From Flavobacterium circumlabens (lineage in GTDB: Bacteria; Bacteroidota; Bacteroidia; Flavobacteriales; Flavobacteriaceae): DNA of 64,000 nt. Each line of letters starts with the position of its first letter. Position 1 is the first letter of the stretch. The notes under the pieces are model-generated. The model searched no databases. It saw nothing but the letters and a program-made list of their open reading frames with translations, and had not been told where the DNA came from. Where the stretch lies: positions 35,378 to 99,377 of the forward strand of contig NZ_SLWA01000014.1 in the NCBI RefSeq assembly GCF_004345565.1, in the 5' to 3' direction. The position numbers and the translations under genes were made by a program. This document shows, in pieces, positions 25,705 through 34,069 of the stretch.

Positions 25705-28701
25705 TTAAAATGTTGTGTTTAATCCTATTGTGAAAGTACGGGCCTGGCCAAGGGTTCCAAAATCTTCACCTTGTAAAATATTAAGGTCTTCCTGACTTGC
25801 AGTGTTGGTAGAAATTTCCGGATCAAAGCCTAAATAATCTGTAATTGTAAATAAATTTTGAGCCTGTACGTACAATGATAAATTGTTGAGGCCAATTGTT
25901 TTTATAAAGGTAGCAGGCAATTTGTAAGCAAGACTTAAGGTTTTTAGACGAACATAATCACCATCTTCCAGGAATTGAGTACTAAATCGCTGCATTTGCG
26001 TCGATCCTGTAGATGGTCTTGGTACATCTGTAATTTGTCCCGGCTCTCTCCAGTAATTGTCATATACTCTTTGGCTGATATTGGCATATGGAATATCGCT
26101 TTTGGTTAAACCAAAATTTTCATACACGTGTCTGCTTTGGTTAAAAATTTTGTTGCCGCCGGAAAACTGAAAATTAGCTGTCAAAGTAAAATTTTTATAG
26201 GTAACATTATTTGTCCATCCACCGAAATAGGTTGGTACGGCTCCTCCAACAATTTGTCTGTCATCAAAGTTGATGATTCCGTCTTTGTTTATGTCATCAA
26301 ATATGGCATCACCGTTTTGAGGGTTAACACCTAAAAATTTAATTAAATATAAAGTGCTTGTTGCCTGACCTTCTTTTAAAATATGATTACGCCCCATAAT
26401 TTCTCCATCATTTAAAAGACTTGTAATTTTATTGTCCAGTAGTGAAAGATTGAATCCGCTGTTCCATTTAAAATTCTCGCCATTAATAATGCTTGCATTT
26501 AAACTAAATTCAAAACCTTTGTTCTCTATGGCACCAATGTTTTGAAATACGTTTCCAAATCCTGTAAGTCCCGATACTTTAGATTGTAACAAGAGATCAT
26601 CTGTTTGCTTATTAAAATAATCAACGGTCAGATTAATTCGGTTTTTAAATAAGCCCAAATCCACACCTATATTAAATTGTTTTGTTTTTTCCCAGCCTAA
26701 ATCAGGGTTTTCTAAACGATTTGGTGCGATTCCCGGTGTACCATTATAATTAGCATTCAAAGTATAAGTACCTGTCCAGTTTGAACTTATTTCCTGATTG
26801 CCTGTAACTCCGTAGCTAGTTCTGATTTTGAAGTCGGATATTGCATTAATTTTAAAGAAACCTTCCTTGTTTACTCTCCATGCCAATGATCCGGAAGGGA
26901 AGTAACCATACTGATTATTTTCTCCAAAACGGGATGATCCGTCTGCTCTTAAAGTAAAAGATGCAATATATTTGTCATTGTAAACATAGTTTGCACGGCC
27001 AAAAAAGGATTGCAGACCATATTGGTTTTTTCCTGATGAACTTGCAATTATCGTACTTGCAGCAGAAATACTGGAAGAATTGTTAGTGGCGAAACCAACC
27101 CCGGACTGATCAGAAAATTTAGCTTTTGTTTCTTGTAATGTCCAGCCAAGAATGGCTCCAAAATCATGTTTTTCTCCAAATTTTTTAGTGTAATTTAAGG
27201 TGTTTTCCATCTGCCAGCTGGTTTCTTCATAGGTTGCATAGATAGCTTCACCGGTTTTAGATTTATTGGTTCCCGGCGGCACAAAAGAGTCTTCTACAAA
27301 ATTGGAATACTCTAGTGATAGGGCTGTTTTAAATTTTAAATCCGGAATTATTTTCCACTCTACAAAATTAGAACCTTGCAAACGCGTAGATTGAGAAGTA
27401 TTTTTATATTGGTTGGCAATTAATACAGGATTCTCAAGGGGCCACCAGGTATTGTATTTGAAAGGATTGGTGTAATCTCCATTTTCCTGATATAGCGGTG
27501 CTGTAGGATCCCAACCTTGCGCATTGATTACGACACCATATTCGTCATTCTCTCCAATTGTTCTCTGATGATTACTGCGATTGACAAAAAATGTAGTTCC
27601 GATCCTGAAGGCATCGTTGATTTCGTGATCAAGATTTACCCGGGTACTAAGCCTTTTGAATCCTTGTCCAATTTGAATTCCTTCCTGGTTATAATAATTT
27701 CCGCTTACAAAGAATTTAGTTTTTTCAGAACCGCCTTTTAGGCTAATATCAAGATTTTGTGTGATGCCCACTCTGAAAATTTCTTCAAAAATATTTGTAT
27801 TTACGCCTTTTGAAGTATCAATCCAGTCAAAGTAGTCTTTTCCAAGACCATCAAATTCTGCGGCAGTATTAAAGAAGCTTTTAAAATTCTCACTACTTGC
27901 CATTTTAGGATAGTTTGTAATTTCTGAGAGTGCCGTATAATAATTTACGTCAAAGGTGCTTTTTCCTAATTTCCCTGTTTTTGTAGTAATTAATATCACA
28001 CCATTTGCTCCTCTTGATCCGTAAATAGCTGCCGCGGCAGCATCTTTCAAAATAGTTAAAGACTCAATATCGCTTGGGTTAATATCTGCCAGTGGATTTA
28101 CCGGTTGAATATTTGCGTTCAGTGAAGAATTATTTCTGGAAACCAGTGGAACTCCATCAATAATAAACAAGGGCTGACTACTTGCAGAAATAGAGGAGAT
28201 TCCTCGAATGTTGATATTTATAGCACTACCGGGTGTTGCTGATGAGGAACTGATATTTACGCCGGGTGTTTGACCTTGCAGGGCATTTTCAAAACTCGAG
28301 GATGTTGATTGAGGTAAATCTTTTGTTTTTATAGTTTGAATACTGGAACTTACATCTTTTTTAGCTTGTGTTCCATACCCAATAATGACTACTTCATCCA
28401 GGTCCTGCCCCTGTTTTAGGTAGACTGTATAATTGCTATTGTTTGTTAAAGGAATTTTTACGGTTTTAAGACCTACATAGGAGGCCTCAATTGTTGTGCT
28501 GTTGGCCGGGATTTCTAATTTAAATTTCCCGTCAAAATCAGTTACGGTGCTATTATTAGAATTAGTTGCAATTATATTTACCCCAACCATCGGTTGATTA
28601 GATTCTTTTTCTAAAACAGTTCCGGTAATGGTTTTTTGGGCGTATGTTGATGTACAACAAAAGAGTACTAAAAACAATGTTATACTGCTATTGAATTTCA
28701 T
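25705..28701 (-). CDS. SusC-like TonB-dependent receptor (cyanophycin-type locus)
   Basis: 998 residues from the ATG at 28701; a TTG-initiated extension to 28728 is less likely because the signal peptide (MKFNSSITLFLVLFCCTSTYA/Q) begins at the ATG. Carboxypeptidase-regulatory-like domain (VGVNIIATNSNNSTVTDFDG), TonB-box region DEVVIIGYGTQAKKDVSSS, plug with QPLFIIDGVPL and AAAAAIYGSRGANGVILIT, barrel ending ARTFTIGLNTTF. It heads a five-gene - strand operon (SusC, SusD, isoaspartyl peptidase, cyanophycinase, permease). Two 44-nt elements shared with the secreted cyanophycinase gene lie 115-330 bases upstream. The likely ligand is cyanophycin fragments rather than sugar. Confidence 0.95.
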   Translation of the reverse strand: MKFNSSITLFLVLFCCTSTYAQKTITGTVLEKESNQPMVGVNIIATNSNNSTVTDFDGKFKLEIPANSTTIEASYVGLKTVKIPLTNNSNYTVYLKQGQDLDEVVIIGYGTQAKKDVSSSIQTIKTKDLPQSTSSSFENALQGQTPGVNISSSSATPGSAININIRGISSISASSQPLFIIDGVPLVSRNNSSLNANIQPVNPLADINPSDIESLTILKDAAAAAIYGSRGANGVILITTKTGKLGKSTFDVNYYTALSEITNYPKMASSENFKSFFNTAAEFDGLGKDYFDWIDTSKGVNTNIFEEIFRVGITQNLDISLKGGSEKTKFFVSGNYYNQEGIQIGQGFKRLSTRVNLDHEINDAFRIGTTFFVNRSNHQRTIGENDEYGVVINAQGWDPTAPLYQENGDYTNPFKYNTWWPLENPVLIANQYKNTSQSTRLQGSNFVEWKIIPDLKFKTALSLEYSNFVEDSFVPPGTNKSKTGEAIYATYEETSWQMENTLNYTKKFGEKHDFGAILGWTLQETKAKFSDQSGVGFATNNSSSISAASTIIASSSGKNQYGLQSFFGRANYVYNDKYIASFTLRADGSSRFGENNQYGYFPSGSLAWRVNKEGFFKINAISDFKIRTSYGVTGNQEISSNWTGTYTLNANYNGTPGIAPNRLENPDLGWEKTKQFNIGVDLGLFKNRINLTVDYFNKQTDDLLLQSKVSGLTGFGNVFQNIGAIENKGFEFSLNASIINGENFKWNSGFNLSLLDNKITSLLNDGEIMGRNHILKEGQATSTLYLIKFLGVNPQNGDAIFDDINKDGIINFDDRQIVGGAVPTYFGGWTNNVTYKNFTLTANFQFSGGNKIFNQSRHVYENFGLTKSDIPYANISQRVYDNYWREPGQITDVPRPSTGSTQMQRFSTQFLEDGDYVRLKTLSLAYKLPATFIKTIGLNNLSLYVQAQNLFTITDYLGFDPEISTNTASQEDLNILQGEDFGTLGQARTFTIGLNTTF

Positions 28702-28816
28702 TTTATAAAGGTTTAAATTTTTATACAAGAGATAAATAAGTATACTTTACTAAACCAAATGAAATAGGGGAAGTATTGATACTAATGAAATTTATTAACG
28801 ATTATAAAATGTAGTT

Positions 28817-28860
28817 TAACAATTAAAAATTGGTTGCAGACCTTTTAGATAAAAAGATTT
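28817..28860 (-). promoter_or_regulatory. 44-nt two-hairpin element, copy C (proximal, - strand)
   Basis: On the - strand: AAAT, hairpin 1 (CTTTT, loop TATCT, AAAAG), spacer GTCTG, hairpin 2 (AAC, bulged C, AAT; loop; ATT, GTT). Relative to copies A and B the third pair of hairpin 1 changes from C-G to T-A, keeping the stem. It ends 115 bases before the SusC start. Confidence 0.75.
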
Positions 28861-28987
28861 ACAATCAATTATGTACAGCGATAGATTGGTTAGGTTCATA
28901 GTTTTTTTGGTAAGAAATAAAATAATACGAATTCGATTCTGTAACTAAAAACTCAAAGTAGTGAGTTTAAGTTTAGAATTTTATCTT

Positions 28988-29031
28988 CAGCAATTAAAGA
29001 TTGGCTGAAGGCCTCTTAAGGAAAGAGATTT
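28988..29031 (-). promoter_or_regulatory. 44-nt two-hairpin element, copy B (distal, - strand)
   Basis: The most stable copy. On the - strand: AAAT, hairpin 1 (CTCTT, loop TCCTT, AAGAG), spacer GCCTT, then a hairpin that extends to CTTCAGC/GCTGAAG (29010-29004 with 28991-28985) plus AAT/ATT, with one bulged C. It lies 171 bases upstream of copy C, almost the same offset as A to D (170). Confidence 0.75.
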
Positions 29032-29587
29032 TGTCGCTATTATTTTGTTTTTTCTTTTCAAAACCAGAAAGGATATTATTAGATCATAAAAGTATAAAAA
29101 AAAGTGAAACAGCAAAAAAATATATGTTATTTTTTTAAATAATTTTCACTTATTTGATTAATTGTCTGATTTATATTGATTAGTTTGTGTTTTTTGATAA
29201 GATATATTTAATCATGTGATTTGTATTCAGGCGTTTGATTACTGCTACTCTGTATCAGCTCTTAAGGAAATTAAAAAGCTTGAAAATTCTGTGCAGACTA
29301 TAATTGAAGAATATAACTCTGCATTTTTTAATTATTATGAAAAGCTTATCATCAACAACTATTTTATACATTTTATTCTCTTATTGATTTATTGTTTTGT
29401 CTTCATTTTCTATTCTTTTACCCCCCTTATTTAATTATGATCTTCTTTTATTTTTATACAAGTAACTGAAATTTAGTCAGGTATGAAAATTGTAAAAAAA
29501 GGTTAAAATTTTATTTTGTTTAATTTTTTTGAAATTTAGTTAAACAAAATTAATTAACTTAGCGATATAAATTATAAAAAATATCTT

Positions 29588-30562
29588 ATGAAAACAATCA
29601 AAATTAAATTACTTATTTTTTTAGCTTTAATTGCTTTAGTTAGTATTTCATGTAACAATGATGATGATACCCCATCACAACAACCTCAAACAATCGCATC
29701 AATTGCTAAAGCAAACCCTAATCTTAGCTCTTTGGTTGCTGCTTTGGAAAAAGCAGGTCTCACTGCCACATTAAATTCCTCCGGTTCTTATACCGTTTTT
29801 GCACCTACTAATACGGCTTTTAGTGCTTTTTTGTCTGCTAAAGGTTATGCTAATCTTGATGCAGTCCCTGTAGCGGCTTTAAATGAAATATTACTCAATC
29901 ATGTTTTAAGTACAAAAGTCAAATCAACTGAAATTACAACTGGTTATGTTAAAACTTTAGCCAAGGGAGGCGCATCCGCTACAAATACAATCAGTATGTA
30001 TATTGAAAAAGGTACAGCTGTTGATATTAATGGAGGAAAAACGAATGGGGGTGGTACAGTAACAACTGCAGACATTGAAGCCTCGAACGGAGTCATTCAT
30101 ATTGTTGACGGCGTTATTGGACTTCCTACTATTGTGAATCATGCCATTGCCAATAAGAATTTTACAACTCTGGTAGCGGCCCTGACCTATAATCCTGCAT
30201 CGGGTTTTGCAGGCATATTATCGGGAACAGCCAGCTCACCTTTTACTGTTTTTGCTCCTACAAATGCGGCTTTTACCAGTTTTTTAACTGAGACTGGATT
30301 TTCAGGACTTGCTGCTATTCCGGCAAATGTTCTGGAAACAACTTTAAAATACCATGTTGTTGCCGGGGCAAATGTGCAATCAGCTTTAACAAACGGGCAG
30401 GTTGTAAGTACTTTTGCAGCACAAAACTTTACAATTGGCCTGACTGGCGGCGCAAAAATTACAGATGCAAGCGGCAGAGTAAGTAATATTGTTGCTACAG
30501 ATGTGCAATGTTCAAATGGAATAATTCATGCAATTGACAAAGTTTTATTGCCTAAATTTTAA
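29588..30562 (+). CDS. Lipoprotein with two fasciclin (FAS1) domains
   Basis: 324 residues. Lipobox VSISC (Cys22) followed by NNDDD suggests surface exposure. Two FAS1 repeats follow (about 40-175 and 185-324), each with the SLVAAL / FTVFAPTNAAFTSFL type H1 motif and an ending NGVIHIVDGVI or NGIIHAIDKVLLPKF carrying the H2 motif. FAS1 proteins mediate adhesion or matrix interaction; no enzymatic role is expected. The gene stands alone and ends in a clear terminator at 30622, so it is its own unit, unrelated to the peptide locus as far as can be seen. Confidence 0.93.
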   Translation: MKTIKIKLLIFLALIALVSISCNNDDDTPSQQPQTIASIAKANPNLSSLVAALEKAGLTATLNSSGSYTVFAPTNTAFSAFLSAKGYANLDAVPVAALNEILLNHVLSTKVKSTEITTGYVKTLAKGGASATNTISMYIEKGTAVDINGGKTNGGGTVTTADIEASNGVIHIVDGVIGLPTIVNHAIANKNFTTLVAALTYNPASGFAGILSGTASSPFTVFAPTNAAFTSFLTETGFSGLAAIPANVLETTLKYHVVAGANVQSALTNGQVVSTFAAQNFTIGLTGGAKITDASGRVSNIVATDVQCSNGIIHAIDKVLLPKF

Positions 30563-30621
30563 TTACAGTAAAACTGTATTTCAAGCGGGTATCAAAAAGT
30601 AAAATTTGAATCTTTTTTAAT

Positions 30622-30663
30622 AAAGCGATTAAGTTAAAGTTTATTTTTCTTAATCGCTTTTTT
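30622..30663 (+). terminator. Intrinsic terminator after the fasciclin gene
   Basis: AAAGCGATTAAG (30622-30633) pairs perfectly with CTTAATCGCTTT (30649-30660) and is followed by a T run, 60 bases after the stop codon. Confidence 0.85.
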
Positions 30664-30712
30664 AGCATCAATTGGGATGAAAAAAGGGAGAAATCATTTT
30701 TGGAGGTTCAAT

Positions 30713-30871
30713 GGTTCTGTCGCATTTGGGAATAACTTTATCTTTATAATTTTAAACCCATCGAAAAATGAATACCAAAGGTCATTGTTATCCAAAGTCT
30801 ATTATTTTGCAAGCAGTATATTTTAAGCTTAGCTTTACCTTTTAGATGAAATTGAAATGCTATTAGGTTAA
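30713..30871 (+). pseudogene. Remnant of an IS6-family-like insertion sequence
   Basis: ATG at 30768 opens MNTKGHCYPKSIILQAVYFK, resembling the start of IS6-type transposases (KGHxxPKxIILxAVYxKLR). The frame stops at 30843; shifting by one base recovers LDEIEMLLG (30842-30868), matching the RDxEELLGxRG block that should follow. GGTTCTGTCGCATTTGGG at 30713-30730 resembles an IS6 terminal inverted repeat (GGTTCTGTTGCAAA type). The rest of the transposase and the right end are missing, so this is a dead 5' stub. Confidence 0.55.
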
Positions 30872-30899
30872 ATACTCTTACCATTCCCTAAAAAGTATA

Positions 30900-30938
30900 A
30901 ACCACCAAGAGCCATTGTCTTTGGTGGTTTTTTTTTAT
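30900..30938. terminator. Hairpin with T tract
   Basis: AACCACCAA (30900-30908) pairs with TTGGTGGTT (30921-30929), followed by eight or more T. No intact gene lies immediately upstream; it may be the surviving terminator of a deleted gene. Confidence 0.7.
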
Positions 30939-30963
30939 AAAGTTAATTTTAATTTAGTTTTGA

Positions 30964-31122
30964 CTATTTATACTTAATGTTAATAATGTCGGATGTCATA
31001 TTAGTAGTTCTAGTATAATGACCATAACGTATCTCCAGAGTATTCCAGTGTTTAAGACCAAAAATTCCGTTAAGGGGAGTAAATTTCATTCTCATTCCAT
31101 ATTGATTACTTCCTGTAGTTGC
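30964..31122 (-). pseudogene. C-terminal stub of an outer-membrane beta-barrel protein
   Basis: On the - strand the frame from 31122 to the stop at 30964 reads TGSNQYGMRMKFTPL, then HWNTLEIRYGHYTRTTNMTS and ends IINIKYK. Alternating polar and hydrophobic residues and the KLRYGHYxRT-like phrase recall the last strands of DUF3570-type barrels (assignment from memory, tentative). The frame is closed by a stop at 31123-31125 and has no start; directly upstream lies a fragment of a different gene in another frame, indicating a deletion junction near 31096-31120. Confidence 0.45.
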
Positions 31123-31265
31123 TTATAATACAAATTAGAGTTTTCCTGATAGAAAGGATAATATCCCACCCGTAAATATTCTTCAAATAAGGGTAAAGCT
31201 TTGAACCGTGAATTCGTTACTGTAATCCATTTTTGAAAATATAAGTTTTGCTCTGATAAATGCAT
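31098..31265 (-). pseudogene. Fragment of a DUF4143-type AAA ATPase gene
   Basis: On the - strand from ATG at 31265: MHLSEQNLYFQKW, then PLFEEYLRVGYYPFYQE and YYKQLQEVIN, after which a stop occurs (31092-31094). PLFxEYLxxGYYPFF followed by YYxxLQxVIN is the DUF4143-side motif of a common group of Bacteroidota AAA ATPases. About 55 residues of an expected 370-400 remain, so this is a relic. Confidence 0.5.
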
Positions 31266-31436
31266 AAATTATATTTTTTAATTGTTACGTTTTTGAATGT
31301 TCTTTTTATTTAAAAAATAAAAATGTATACTTGTTGTCGATTTAACCATAAGTTAGGATGAAATATTTTCGATAGTCAATTGAGAATATTTTTGATCTAA
31401 GAATTTACTTAAACCATAATTTAGATGATTACTAAA

Positions 31437-33860
31437 ATGAAGAAAAACTATTTTTTACTTTTTTTATTGCTTCTGGCTTCCTTGTCAGGAAAAACACAAA
31501 ATGTATGGAAGAATGTTCAGATAGGTGGAGTGGGTTTTGTCTCTGGAATAATTACCAGTAAAAATGATGCAGATTTAAAATATGCCAGAACTGATGTTGG
31601 CGGTGCTTACAGATGGGATGCTGCGAATAAAAAATGGATCTCTTTGCTGGATTGGCTAAGTATAAATCAGGTTGGTTATTTTGGCGTTGAATCATTGGCA
31701 ATAGATCCACAAAATAATAATGTGGTCTACTTATTGGTTGGAACCAGTTATTTTAATAATGGAAAAACGGCTATTTTAAAATCCACAAATAAAGGAAATA
31801 CATTTACTGAAATTGAAGTGACTTCTAAATTTAAATCACACGGTAATGGTATGGGGCGTTCGAATGGTGAACGTTTAGCTGTTGATCCAAATAATTCGAA
31901 TATTATTTATTGCGGAACAAGAAACAATGGTATTTTTCAAAGTATTGATGCCGGTTTGACTTGGAATAAGTTGTCGGGTTTTCCAGTTACGACAACTTCA
32001 AATGCAAATGGGGTATGTTTTGTTGTTTTGGATCCGGCTTCGGTTTCAGGAGGTAAAACACAAACTATTTATGCGGGGGTTTCACAAGTTGGAGCCTCTA
32101 ATCTATACAAAAGTCTTGATGGCGGAATTAGCTGGACTGCTGTTTCAGGAGCCATAACATCTTATATGCCGCAGCGTGCTGTTTTAGATTCAAATCGATC
32201 TTTATTGATTACTTATGCTGACTTGGAAGGACCATGGAACGGAACCCAAGGAAAAATATCAAAATTAAGCAGTACAGGAATTTTTACAGATATTACGCCG
32301 GCTGGTATTACAAGGCCGTTTGGAGGTATTGATGTAGATCCGGCAAATCCACAACGATTAATCGCTTCAACGACAAACACATGGTCGTTCCAATATACCA
32401 CTTCTGGGGGGAAAGCTGTATATGGTGATCATTTTTATGTAAGTACAGACGGAGGAACTAATTGGAGGGATTTAGTTGGTAATTCCGGATTTTCTTTTGA
32501 AACTAATGGCTGTACATGGGTTACCGGTCAGTCAATACACTGGGCAACAGATTTTAAATTTAACCCGGCAAATACAGCTCAGGCAAGTATTGTTTCAGGA
32601 AACGGGCTTTTTACTTGCGATGATATTAATGCAGTTAAAACTACCTGGAAATTTGATGCAATCGGTATTGAAGAATCAGTTCCTTTAGATTTAATAAGTA
32701 TTCCATCTGGTCCGTTAATGAGTGTAATTGGGGACTTTGACGGATTTAAACATACAGATGTAACTGTTTTTGCTCCGCAACATGCTCCAGCTATGGGTAC
32801 TTCAACTTCTATTTCGTATGCTGCAGGAAACACAAACAAAATTGTGAGGTTAGGGGAGTTTATGTATTATTCTGGAAATCAAGGTGCGACATGGACCAAA
32901 ACTACATCGGGCTTAATGGGACAAAAAGGCAGGGCAGGCTTGTCTTATGATGGTAATACCATTTTGCATTGTCCTGCCGGTTCAAAAAGTACATATCGTT
33001 CTGTTGATAACGGAACTACATGGACAACCTGTAAAGGTATAAGTGTTAGTGATGCAATCCCGGTTTCTGATCAGGTAACCAATAATAAGTTTTATGTTTA
33101 TGATCAATCAACAGGATTAATGATGATTAGTACTGATGGAGGGGTAAATTTTGCTTCTGCAGGTAATGCCGGTTCAGGAGGTTCACAATTAATTCGAACT
33201 GTTCCGGGTAATGGAGGACACATGTGGATTGCAATGAATGGCGGCGGTTTAAAACGTTCAATTGATGGTGGTCTTACTTTTGTTGTTCCTTCAGCAAATG
33301 TAACAGCTGCGTCAGCTATAGGTATTGGTAAAGCAGCTCCAGGAAAAACATATCCTTCTATATATATTTGGGGAACAGTAAATGGAGTTACCGGTGTGTT
33401 TCGTTCTATTGATGAAGGTGTTACATGGCTTCGTATAAATGATGATGCTTATGAGTTTGGCGGAACAGGAAATGGTAATTTTGTAATTGGTGATATGAAT
33501 ACTTTTGGCAGGGTTTATATGAGTACCGTAGGAAGAGGAATTGTTTACACCGACAACGATGCAAATCTTGGGATTTCTGATAACGAATTTAAGAATGATA
33601 CTCAGATATTCTCTGTAAAAGCGCATCCTAATCCAATGAAAGATTATGTGGTATTAGAACTGCCTGATTATACAAACGGAACTCGGGTTAATATTCAGGT
33701 TTATGATTTATTAGGGAAATTGATAAAGCAAGATATGTATACGGTTTCAAATAATACTGTGACATTGTTCTCTGATGATTTATCAAATCAACATGGTGTA
33801 TTATTGGTAAAAGTAAAAACCAGCAACGGAGAATCAGGTATTGTAAAAATTATAAAATAA
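31437..33860 (+). CDS. GH74-family endo-xyloglucanase with T9SS sorting domain
   Basis: 807 residues from the ATG at 31437; the upstream ATG at 31425 only adds MITK before the signal peptide (LLLLASLSGKT/Q). Repeated BNR/sortilin-like blades (YKSLDGGISW, YVSTDGGTNW, RSIDEGVTW) build two seven-bladed propellers. GGVGFVSGI and ARTDVGGAYRWD (Asp53, catalytic candidate) mark GH74; a second candidate is Asp372 in HWATDFKFNP. The C-terminus (about 728-807, AHPNPMKDYVVLELP to IVKIIK) is a T9SS sorting domain, so the enzyme is secreted or surface-attached. GH74 enzymes cut xyloglucan backbones. It stands alone between decayed DNA and an IS, away from any SusCD pair. A perfect -7 box TATTTTTG lies at 31387-31394. 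Confidence 0.9.
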   Translation: MKKNYFLLFLLLLASLSGKTQNVWKNVQIGGVGFVSGIITSKNDADLKYARTDVGGAYRWDAANKKWISLLDWLSINQVGYFGVESLAIDPQNNNVVYLLVGTSYFNNGKTAILKSTNKGNTFTEIEVTSKFKSHGNGMGRSNGERLAVDPNNSNIIYCGTRNNGIFQSIDAGLTWNKLSGFPVTTTSNANGVCFVVLDPASVSGGKTQTIYAGVSQVGASNLYKSLDGGISWTAVSGAITSYMPQRAVLDSNRSLLITYADLEGPWNGTQGKISKLSSTGIFTDITPAGITRPFGGIDVDPANPQRLIASTTNTWSFQYTTSGGKAVYGDHFYVSTDGGTNWRDLVGNSGFSFETNGCTWVTGQSIHWATDFKFNPANTAQASIVSGNGLFTCDDINAVKTTWKFDAIGIEESVPLDLISIPSGPLMSVIGDFDGFKHTDVTVFAPQHAPAMGTSTSISYAAGNTNKIVRLGEFMYYSGNQGATWTKTTSGLMGQKGRAGLSYDGNTILHCPAGSKSTYRSVDNGTTWTTCKGISVSDAIPVSDQVTNNKFYVYDQSTGLMMISTDGGVNFASAGNAGSGGSQLIRTVPGNGGHMWIAMNGGGLKRSIDGGLTFVVPSANVTAASAIGIGKAAPGKTYPSIYIWGTVNGVTGVFRSIDEGVTWLRINDDAYEFGGTGNGNFVIGDMNTFGRVYMSTVGRGIVYTDNDANLGISDNEFKNDTQIFSVKAHPNPMKDYVVLELPDYTNGTRVNIQVYDLLGKLIKQDMYTVSNNTVTLFSDDLSNQHGVLLVKVKTSNGESGIVKIIK

Positions 33861-33888
33861 AAAGACCTTTTTTGAATTGGTTGATTAA

Positions 33889-33928
33889 AAAACTAAGAGG
33901 TTGTCTGAAAAGACGACCTCTTAGTTTT
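33889..33928 (+). terminator. Strong intrinsic terminator after GH74
   Basis: AAAACTAAGAGGT (33889-33901) pairs with ACCTCTTAGTTTT (33916-33928); the stem continues inwards through a T-G wobble and GTCT/AGAC to a GAAA loop. It lies about 28 bases after the stop codon. Confidence 0.85.
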
Positions 33929-34011
33929 GGTAATGTATCAAATGTGTTGGTGACTAATTTATATCATCTAAGATTCGCAGAAAACCAACTATTTATAGTA
34001 TTATCGCAGTC

Positions 34012-34047
34012 AAAAACTAAACAACCTTCGGGTTGTTTTTTAGTTTT
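34012..34047. terminator. UUCG-loop hairpin upstream of the IS1 transposase
   Basis: AAAACTAAACAACC (34013-34026), loop TTCG, then GGTTGTTT with extra T residues and TAGTTTT to 34047. It lies 22 bases before the transposase start and may shield the transposase from outside transcription. Confidence 0.65.
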
Positions 34048-34069
34048 ATAATGTCTTAAATCGAAAAAA

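Larger units (their letters stand above)
28702..29587. other. Divergent AT-rich intergenic region
   Basis: About 886 bases between the SusC start (-) and the fasciclin gene (+). The SusC-proximal third carries elements B and C. The remaining part (29040-29587) is very AT-rich; a 72-codon GTG frame at 29216-29434 has no ribosome site, family resemblance or conserved composition and is not called. I see no RNA gene. Confidence 0.6.

Noticed and set aside
29216..29434. 72-codon GTG-initiated frame in the gap before the fasciclin gene
   Set aside because: No ribosome-binding site, no family resemblance, and the AT-rich composition produces such frames by chance.
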